Shown piece by piece: positions 29,183-33,610 of a DNA stretch of 33,610 nt. Both the position numbers and the translations under genes were made by a program. The notes below the pieces were generated by a model. It did no database searches, was not told the origin of the DNA, and saw nothing but the letters and a program-made list of their open reading frames with translations. Source of the stretch: Candidatus Nomurabacteria bacterium (GTDB taxonomy: Bacteria; Patescibacteriota; Minisyncoccia; Phycocordibacterales; SBAW01); NCBI GenBank assembly GCA_943348815.1, contig CALQYT010000007.1, forward strand, positions 1 to 33,610, in the 5' to 3' direction. Position 1 is the stretch's first letter. Every line of letters begins with the position of its first letter.

Positions 29183-30283
29183 CTATTCTTTGGCCTCCAG
29201 CAAGGGGCGGTCGACCCCTACCAGCTCTATTCCTGCAGCCTCGCCCGCTATACGCAAGACGTCCTTGTCTATCTGCCGAAAGGCCTTGCCCGAGGACTCA
29301 AAGTGGCTCACTACCGTATTGAGCGAATTGCCAAGCTTGTTGTGCGACTCCTCGTAGGCTTTTAAATGCTTACCCAGCTCAGTAACATTTTTGATAATAT
29401 CTTTTGCCGCGTCTTGTATCTTTTGACGTTGATTACCAAAGAGCACGGTTTGGAGATAGGCCAAAAAGGTGGTCGGCGAAACGATCACCACCTTTTTTTC
29501 TTTGTATGCGTACTCAATCAGGTCGCGGGAGTTAACTCCTGCACCGACATCGTTATTTAACAAGTCGTAATAGATGCCTTCGGCCGGGATATACATAAAC
29601 GCAAACGGCATGGTCCCCTCCTCCTCACGGATATATTTTGAGGTCTCGTCTATCCTCTTTTTTACATCCGATTTAAAGTCTTTGCGATATTGATCACGAA
29701 GCGTTTCGTCGGTTGCGTCACTCAAGCGAATATAATTTTCTAAAGGAAATTTGGCGTCGATCGGAATGAGACCCTCGCGGGTTTTAACCACCATATCTAC
29801 GATCTCCCCATCTTTAAATTTGTATTGCGGCACATACTGCCCCGGCGGCAAAACGTTGGAGAGAATAAGTTCGAGAGACGCCTCGCCCAAATTCCCGCGT
29901 TGCTTCTGATTTTTAAGAACTTTCTCAAGGTTGTTGAGCTGTTCGGCAATAGTAAAGACTTGTTTGGTCGACTCTTTTGTCTCGGTGACACCCTTAACCA
30001 CCTCTAACAACTGCTCCTGCATTTGTTTATTAATAGTCGAGAGGAGTGCGCGGGCCTCGGTTGACTGTGAGGTCATAAACTCCGACATTGTTTTGTTGCC
30101 CTCACCGAGTTTGGAGTCCATGGCGCGGGTCAACTCGGCAAGCTGGTTTTGCAGCAGGAGCATGCTCTGCGTGTCTTGCGGGGCAGCCGGTTGCTGCAGC
30201 TTGCGCCACAACACATACACCATGGCCAAAGTACCGCCGAGCAAAAGTGCGGCAATAACTACTAGAATCGTCAGCAAATCCAT
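29183..30283 (-). CDS. rmuC: DNA recombination protein RmuC
   Basis: RmuC proteins limit recombination at inverted repeats and have a nuclease-like core. The 366-residue protein has an N-terminal membrane anchor (about 3-25), a coiled-coil region (to about 125) and the conserved core with GNLGEASLELILSNVLPPGQ, EGLIPIDAKFPLENYIRL and VVIVSPTTFLAYLQTV. These match the RmuC domain, related to PD-(D/E)xK nucleases. TACAAT ends six bases before the ATG on the minus strand. Confidence 0.93.
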   Translation of the reverse strand: MDLLTILVVIAALLLGGTLAMVYVLWRKLQQPAAPQDTQSMLLLQNQLAELTRAMDSKLGEGNKTMSEFMTSQSTEARALLSTINKQMQEQLLEVVKGVTETKESTKQVFTIAEQLNNLEKVLKNQKQRGNLGEASLELILSNVLPPGQYVPQYKFKDGEIVDMVVKTREGLIPIDAKFPLENYIRLSDATDETLRDQYRKDFKSDVKKRIDETSKYIREEEGTMPFAFMYIPAEGIYYDLLNNDVGAGVNSRDLIEYAYKEKKVVIVSPTTFLAYLQTVLFGNQRQKIQDAAKDIIKNVTELGKHLKAYEESHNKLGNSLNTVVSHFESSGKAFRQIDKDVLRIAGEAAGIELVGVDRPLLEAKE

Positions 30284-30289
30284 CTACCC

Positions 30290-30295
30290 ATTGTA
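30290..30295 (-). promoter_or_regulatory. -10 box of rmuC, leaderless spacing
   Basis: On the minus strand TACAAT ends six bases before the ATG at 30283. Confidence 0.65.
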
Positions 30296-30310
30296 ACTTT
30301 TTTGCAATTA

Positions 30311-30343
30311 AAAATCCCGCCGCGATTTGTGTATCGGGGCGGG
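30311..30343 (-). terminator. Terminator of the 30344-31147 gene
   Basis: On the minus strand CCCGCCCCGAT and ATCGCGGCGGG pair over eleven positions with one mismatch around ACACAA, followed by ATTTTTAATT. It begins directly after the stop codon. Confidence 0.85.
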
Positions 30344-31147
30344 CTATACAAACTCGGTAAGGCCTTTCTTTAACATCCGCTGGTTGAGCGAGCGGACGTG
30401 GTCGCGATGCCGCGCGAAACAGTCGTGCAGGCGCAACGCACGGTAGAACTTTGGCGAGCTGGTAGCGTACAGAAGGTCGGTAGCTAGTTTGAGATATTCG
30501 CTGTCCCCCGTCGGGAGAGCGCGCATAATCCCCTCATGAGCCCAAAACTTGACCTCCTGTTCATCGAGGTCGAACCTCATTCCACTTGGGTCGGTGTAGA
30601 GATAGTTCACATTTCCCCGGGCAACCATCTCGAGCCCTTGCGGGTTGAAGTGGAGGTTTTGAACATCGCCAAAGTCGACGAAGTAGCTACCTTTGTCCGT
30701 CATCCCGCCGACTTTACCCTCCTTATTCAGCCATGGGTTGTAGTCCGGATGTTCAACCCTTACTACTCGGACCGTGTCGCCCGGGTAGTAGAGGAGCGCA
30801 AACGGCAGGTTGCCCACCCGCTGAGCTTCAAAGTCGAAGCCTGCGGGCAGTACCTTGTGTGAGCGTGGATGATTGAGGCTGAAGAACCCCACGTCGACCT
30901 TTTTGGGGTCAGTCTCGCCGTCGAACTTCACCATGATGTGGTGAATGTCGGCATAGAGCCCCGGCAAGCGGCCCCGAGGATCAAGCGGGCCGATCACGTG
31001 GGTAGCGTAGCCCACGAAGGTTGCCGATTTCCCATTGTAGTTTTCGTGGAACCGTTTGCTTTCGTGGCTATCCCAGCCGGGGCAGTCGCACTTCAAACCA
31101 TCTCCTGGAACGAGTTCGAAGTTCGCGCGAAGCGGAATGTAAGCCAT
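30344..31147 (-). CDS. Hypothetical protein with two SH3/KOW-like strand-rich segments
   Basis: I do not recognise this 267-residue soluble protein. Residues 121-176 (PGDTVRVVRVEHPDYNPWLN, then GKVGGMTDKGSYFVDFGDVQ and LEMVARG) look like a KOW/SH3-type barrel, in which a strand-loop-glycine pattern ends in 'LE-x-V'. Residues 39-95 (NGKSATFVGYATHVIGPLDP to KFDGE) may be a second, longer one. The C terminus (from 195) is helical. It has a DCPGWDSHES segment with two Cys near the start. AGGAAGAG precedes the ATG, and it has its own terminator. Confidence 0.6.
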   Translation of the reverse strand: MAYIPLRANFELVPGDGLKCDCPGWDSHESKRFHENYNGKSATFVGYATHVIGPLDPRGRLPGLYADIHHIMVKFDGETDPKKVDVGFFSLNHPRSHKVLPAGFDFEAQRVGNLPFALLYYPGDTVRVVRVEHPDYNPWLNKEGKVGGMTDKGSYFVDFGDVQNLHFNPQGLEMVARGNVNYLYTDPSGMRFDLDEQEVKFWAHEGIMRALPTGDSEYLKLATDLLYATSSPKFYRALRLHDCFARHRDHVRSLNQRMLKKGLTEFV

Positions 31148-31238
31148 GGTCTCTTCCTCATGTTAGGCCTAGGGCCGTGGATCTGGGTGGCGGAGGTTGG
31201 TTTAGGCAGTTCGTCTAGCCGCAAAGTACCACATCTGT

Positions 31239-31244
31239 TAAACT
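31239..31244 (+). promoter_or_regulatory. -10 box of yqeY, leaderless spacing
   Basis: TAAACT ends eight bases before the ATG at 31253. No Shine-Dalgarno is present. Confidence 0.5.
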
Positions 31245-31252
31245 GTGGCTAT

Positions 31253-31705
31253 ATGAATCAAGCACAGCTCAAAGAGCAAATGAAGGACGCCATGCGCGCC
31301 AAGGACCAGGTGCGGCTTAGCGTTATCCGCGGACTCCTCTCGGCCATGCAAAACGACGCGGTCCAAAAGGGCAAAGGCCCCGATGGCATGTTAGACGAGG
31401 CCGAAGCCTTGGCCGTAATTACCCGCGCCTCCAAACAACGCAAAGACTCTATCGAGCAATTTGAGAAAGGCGGGCGCCCCGAGTTGGCCGAGAGCGAAAA
31501 GGCTGAGCTCGCCATCATTATGTCCTTCCTCCCCGCTCAGATGAGCCGCGACGAGATCGTTGCCGCAGCCACGGCCAAAGCAACAGAACTTGGTGTTGCT
31601 GATAAAACCGGCGCAAATAAATTGATGGGTATGTTGATGAAAGATCTCCGCGGCAAAGCCGACGGTAACGATGTAAAAGCGGTTGTAGACAGTATGTTTG
31701 CATAA
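31253..31705 (+). CDS. YqeY/GatB-domain family protein
   Basis: The 150-residue product matches YqeY-type proteins, which are related to the tail domain of GatB (the tRNA-dependent amidotransferase). It has LKEQMKDAMRAKDQVRLSVI at the start, LAVITRASKQRKDSIEQFEK in the middle and LPAQMSRDEI to GKLMGMLMKDLRGK-like text at the end. The exact role is unknown. A start at 31253 gives the family length; the frame extends upstream to 30869, but that part reads through the opposite gene. The last codons (GAC-AGT-ATG-TTT-GCA-TAA) recur at 32405-32422. Confidence 0.9.
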   Translation: MNQAQLKEQMKDAMRAKDQVRLSVIRGLLSAMQNDAVQKGKGPDGMLDEAEALAVITRASKQRKDSIEQFEKGGRPELAESEKAELAIIMSFLPAQMSRDEIVAAATAKATELGVADKTGANKLMGMLMKDLRGKADGNDVKAVVDSMFA

Positions 31706-31708
31706 ATT
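31688..31708 (+). repeat. Left copy of the yqeY 3'-end repeat
   Basis: GAC, three variable bases, then ATGTTTGCATAAATT. It includes the last four codons and the stop of yqeY. The right copy is at 32405-32425. Confidence 0.75.
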
Positions 31709-31717
31709 CAATAAGAC

Positions 31718-31746
31718 TTGACAACTGTCAAGATATTTGCTAGTAC
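31718..31746 (+). promoter_or_regulatory. Promoter of the 31810-32340 gene
   Basis: TTGACA (31718-31723) and TAGTAC (31741-31746) are separated by 17 bases. The -35 box is inside the inverted repeat CTTGAC-AACT-GTCAAG (31717-31732), a possible operator. A palindromic AGATCTAGATCT near 31786-31797 precedes GGGAG (31799-31803) six bases before the ATG. Confidence 0.65.
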
Positions 31747-31809
31747 AGCTCCAGTCTGTATGTGTGTTGCGTCTGTGTATCCCTCTAGATCTAGATCTGG
31801 GAGCAGACT

Positions 31810-32340
31810 ATGACCGAGACCACTGTTGTGGACACCACCCCCAAGCCGACGGGCTGGGACGCCTTCAAGGAATGGTGGAATAAGTTCTGGGCCGCCCTGT
31901 GGTGGCTGTTTGTGAAAGCGTGGCTGCTCTGGCCCATCACCATGATGGGAGTGCAATATGCTGACAGCACTCTGCGTTTGCGCGTGCATGAATACGCGTC
32001 ACTGAGTGACGACCAAGACGCCCATCTGTGGAAGCTCCTGGGCATCGCTGCCGCCCTCGGCTTTTGTTGGGTGGCGGCGCTCGCCGGGCGGCTCATCGTC
32101 TCCGGCACAAGCTTCTGGTACATGATCATCGCTAGCCTGGGCAACATCCTGCTCGCCTACGGCATGCTGGTGATGCTCGGCTGGAAGATCGCCAAGGGCA
32201 CGCTGTCATGGTGGTACATTATGCCGGTTTCCTTCGGCGCTATCGCCGGCATCGTGGCGACATTCGTGTCGATCGCCATCCTCGCGCGCACCCTGCGTGA
32301 CACGCTCGAGCGGCTCGACGCCACCGGCCGCAAAGACTAA
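31810..32340 (+). CDS. Four-span membrane protein, unknown
   Basis: The 176-residue product has a Trp-rich amphipathic N terminus (WDAFKEWWNKFWAALWWLFV) and four hydrophobic segments at about 28-48, 75-98, 101-124 and 133-157, with a charged C terminus (RDTLERLDATGRKD). No family is recognised. The gene has a full sigma-70-like promoter, GGGAG six bases before the ATG, and a strong terminator. It uses AAG rather than AAA for most Lys, unlike dnaB in this window. The whole unit lies between two copies of the yqeY 3' end. Confidence 0.7.
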   Translation: MTETTVVDTTPKPTGWDAFKEWWNKFWAALWWLFVKAWLLWPITMMGVQYADSTLRLRVHEYASLSDDQDAHLWKLLGIAAALGFCWVAALAGRLIVSGTSFWYMIIASLGNILLAYGMLVMLGWKIAKGTLSWWYIMPVSFGAIAGIVATFVSIAILARTLRDTLERLDATGRKD

Positions 32341-32362
32341 ACGCGGCCATCTGTTTGTAACG

Positions 32363-32390
32363 ACCCCCGGAACCTATGAGTACCGGGGGT
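32363..32390 (+). terminator. Terminator of the 31810-32340 gene
   Basis: ACCCCCGG and CCGGGGGT form a perfect eight-base stem around a 12-base loop, followed by TGAGTAATTTTAT. Confidence 0.75.
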
Positions 32391-32404
32391 TGAGTAATTT
32401 TATT

Positions 32405-32425
32405 GACGACATGTTTGCATAAATT
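32405..32425 (+). repeat. Right copy of the yqeY 3'-end repeat
   Basis: GAC, GAC, then ATGTTTGCATAAATT, identical over 15 bases to 31694-31708 and with the preceding GAC also matching. Read in the yqeY frame it gives Asp-Asp-Met-Phe-Ala-stop. Its TTTGCA also serves as a possible -35 box for the next gene. Confidence 0.75.
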
Positions 32426-32442
32426 TGAGTTTAGGGTATAAT
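32414..32442 (+). promoter_or_regulatory. Promoter of the 32488-32721 gene
   Basis: TTTGCA (32414-32419) and a perfect TATAAT (32437-32442) are separated by 17 bases. The predicted transcript starts near 32449, so a coding start at 32425 is not possible. Confidence 0.65.
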
Positions 32443-32487
32443 TTTTCCCCAGTAAGTCAGTTAGGCGTGCGGATCATAGGCAGCAAT

Positions 32488-32721
32488 ATGGGGATACCCG
32501 CTATGCTACGACCCGTCACCTACCCACCTCAACCGCCGTTGGCCGAAATTGAGGCGCACAAGCGCGCCGTACGCGGCCTTTACCGGCACGTGAAGAGCTT
32601 CGGCGTACCGCTCGAAGTGTTGCTCAGTGCTGCGCCACTGGCTCCGTCAATGGCCGACATCGTCGATACCGTAAGCAACCATCTCAACGCCGGCGAACGC
32701 CAGACCTGCCACGCGTTCTAA
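32488..32721 (+). CDS. Small hypothetical protein
   Basis: The 77-residue product (MGIPAMLRPVTYPPQPPLAE at its start) has a Pro-rich N terminus, a basic helix (HKRAVRGLYRHVKSFG) and a helical C terminus. No family is recognised. The ATG at 32488 lies downstream of the promoter; the ATG at 32503 (preceded at eight bases by GGGGA) is an alternative that would lose five residues. Neither has a strong Shine-Dalgarno. A long hairpin terminator follows. Confidence 0.5.
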   Translation: MGIPAMLRPVTYPPQPPLAEIEAHKRAVRGLYRHVKSFGVPLEVLLSAAPLAPSMADIVDTVSNHLNAGERQTCHAF

Positions 32722-32754
32722 GCGTCGCGTCGTCGAGTTTGCGTCGTAGAGTTC

Positions 32755-32791
32755 AGGGCCCCTAGTTTCCCCCGGGAGACTAGCGGGCCCT
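32755..32791 (+). terminator. Terminator after the 32488-32721 gene
   Basis: AGGGCCC and GGGCCCT pair, then CTAGT with ACTAG and TTCCC with GGGAG-type pairing inside after one mismatch. TTGTTAGTTTTAT follows. The same T-rich stretch begins the promoter of the next gene. Confidence 0.75.
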
Positions 32792-32818
32792 TGTTAGTTT
32801 TATATTTAGTGGTATTGT
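32791..32818 (+). promoter_or_regulatory. Promoter of the 32843-33052 gene
   Basis: TTGTTA (32791-32796) and TATTGT (32813-32818) are separated by 16 bases; the start would be near 32825. Confidence 0.5.
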
Positions 32819-32842
32819 TCGGTTAGAGGAGGGTCCCGCACG

Positions 32843-33052
32843 ATGATTAGTTACATCCTGGGGTCTGACCAACCCCATCCCGAGCAACTTCCGGGTGAGA
32901 ACTTTATCGGCAACGTACGCCTCAATCACCCTGAGGATTACGAACACCGTACCGACCTTCGGTTCGGCGAGATCGCCTACCACACCGTCACAGGCGAGAA
33001 GCTTGAGGGGCTTGTCCCGGCTTTCGCCCCAGCTATCCAAAAGGCAGCGTAG
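32843..33052 (+). CDS. Small hypothetical protein
   Basis: The 69-residue product begins MISYILGSDQPHPEQLPGEN and contains NFIGNVRLNHPEDYEHRTDL and FGEIAYHTVTGEKLEGL. It is acidic, soluble and His-rich, with no recognised family. GGAGGG lies nine bases before the ATG. It has its own promoter and a terminator that overlaps the stop codon, so it is a complete single-gene unit of 32791-33083. Confidence 0.6.
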   Translation: MISYILGSDQPHPEQLPGENFIGNVRLNHPEDYEHRTDLRFGEIAYHTVTGEKLEGLVPAFAPAIQKAA

Positions 33053-33083
33053 TGTCGAGGACCACCATCTCTCGGCACTTTTT
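33052..33083 (+). terminator. Terminator of the 32843-33052 gene
   Basis: GTGTCGAG (33052-33059) and CTCGGCAC (33071-33078) pair with one G-U, followed by TTTTTGTTT. The stem begins at the last base of the stop codon. Confidence 0.8.
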
Positions 33084-33102
33084 GTTTATAAGGGTCCTCG
33101 GC

Positions 33103-33108
33103 TATACT
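33103..33108 (+). promoter_or_regulatory. -10 box of the gene at 33116, leaderless spacing
   Basis: TATACT ends seven bases before the ATG at 33116. Confidence 0.65.
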
Positions 33109-33115
33109 GGTGCTT

Positions 33116-33610
33116 ATGCCAGAACCACGAGACCCGCGCCGAAGAGGACCGACCCAAGCCGCAGATGTATTTGGCCCCGCGTTTAAAGAAGCATTCCGTA
33201 TTTTAAAAGACAAATTAGAGGACGCCCGGATCAAGCCAAGCCGTTTTATAGGGCAGCCAGGATTTAAAGACATAGCGAGCGATTTGGCTGAGGTTGAAAA
33301 AAATCATGCCCGCTGGGAGCGTCGTTATGTTCGCGAGCCGAAGTTACGCCAATACAAAGAAGCCTCAGAAGTTTCCGAAGCCTTGATCGCCTTCCACCCA
33401 AAAATATTGCTTGGACCTAATGTCGAAGCCATCGTGATGTCTGACTTTGATAACGAGCGCCATGGGCTCGACATCGGACTCATCATAAAAGACGCTGAAG
33501 GGAATGAACTCACTACTATTGCTCTACAAATTACCTTTAATACAGAAACATTGCAGGCAAAACTGCAATCGGTAAAAGACAAAATAAATGAAGGAAGTTT
33601 AGGGACTATA
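33116..33610 (+). CDS. Hypothetical protein, possible diverged nuclease-like fold (partial, open at window end)
   Basis: The frame from the ATG at 33116 runs 165 codons to the last base without a stop. The N terminus is basic (MPEPRDPRRRGPTQAADVFG), followed by helices (ARWERRYVREPKLRQYKEAS). The end reads DNERHGLDIGLIIKDAEGNE, then ALQITFNTETLQAKLQSVKD and KINEGSLGTI. A strand bearing Asp followed by a second strand and a helix with Lys is reminiscent of the PD-(D/E)xK core, but the second acidic residue is Gln here, so activity is doubtful. The TATACT box and leaderless spacing match core genes. Confidence 0.7.
   Translation, partial: MPEPRDPRRRGPTQAADVFGPAFKEAFRILKDKLEDARIKPSRFIGQPGFKDIASDLAEVEKNHARWERRYVREPKLRQYKEASEVSEALIAFHPKILLGPNVEAIVMSDFDNERHGLDIGLIIKDAEGNELTTIALQITFNTETLQAKLQSVKDKINEGSLGTI

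Noticed and set aside
30869-31252. Upstream in-frame extension of yqeY (128 residues)
   Set aside because: It lies antisense to the 30344-31147 gene, has no family match, and a -10 box at 31239 gives a leaderless start at 31253 with normal family length.
1-33610. CRISPR arrays, transposases, integrases or rRNA genes
   Set aside because: No spaced direct repeats of CRISPR type, no transposase or integrase motifs (DDE, tyrosine or serine recombinase) and no rRNA sequence were seen.

Overview
The window looks like chromosome from a bacterium of the Candidate Phyla Radiation (Patescibacteria, Parcubacteria-like). This placement is inferred from protein character and gene order; no 16S rRNA is present. 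Signs for it are short, tightly packed genes, a gltX and cysS with divergent signature motifs, small secreted or single-span proteins, and a large share of lineage-specific hypothetical genes.

Layout. The left edge holds the 3' end of a flavin amine oxidase (1-153), then pepA. From 1610 to 7008 runs one dense operon: scpA-scpB-(D,D-carboxypeptidase)-mraY-ftsW-murG, joining chromosome compaction to septal peptidoglycan synthesis. An isolated minus-strand gene (7060-7512) separates it from gltX, an M23 murein hydrolase with coiled coils, a DUF378 membrane protein and a two-gene ABC-2 exporter (to 12076). The region 12078-14732 (minus) carries a transglutaminase-like protein, a protein with a homing-endonuclease-associated repeat and a possible nuclease domain, and an AT-rich PIN-domain protein with a zinc ribbon. 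The region 14828-18543 (minus) is a run of six single-gene units: two small unknowns, a Cys/His-rich protein, a ParB-like protein, an OmpR-type regulator with a degenerate receiver, and a secreted lysozyme-like protein. It ends at tRNA-Pro(GGG). From 18750 to 31705 the window is mostly core: DEDDh exonuclease, rpmA, rplI with an S41 protease, corA-cysS, dnaB-recR, rplU, rmuC and yqeY, interrupted by accessory genes at 25127-26584 and 30344-31147. The right end (31810-33085) has three more single-gene units and then the start of a gene cut by the window edge (33116 onward). No stretch over 300 bases lacks a gene; the longest gap is 26585-26826.

The strongest window-wide pattern is that two classes of gene start coexist. 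Core and many other genes have a TATACT/TACAAT-type -10 box whose 3' end lies only 6-9 bases before the start codon, so the mRNA should begin at or within a few bases of the start codon (leaderless). About ten accessory genes instead have a Shine-Dalgarno sequence, a longer leader and usually their own Rho-independent terminator. One of these units (31810-32340) is bracketed by a duplicated 3' end of yqeY, as expected if it inserted at the end of that gene. Together these suggest a compact leaderless core genome into which self-contained, conventionally translated gene units have been inserted.
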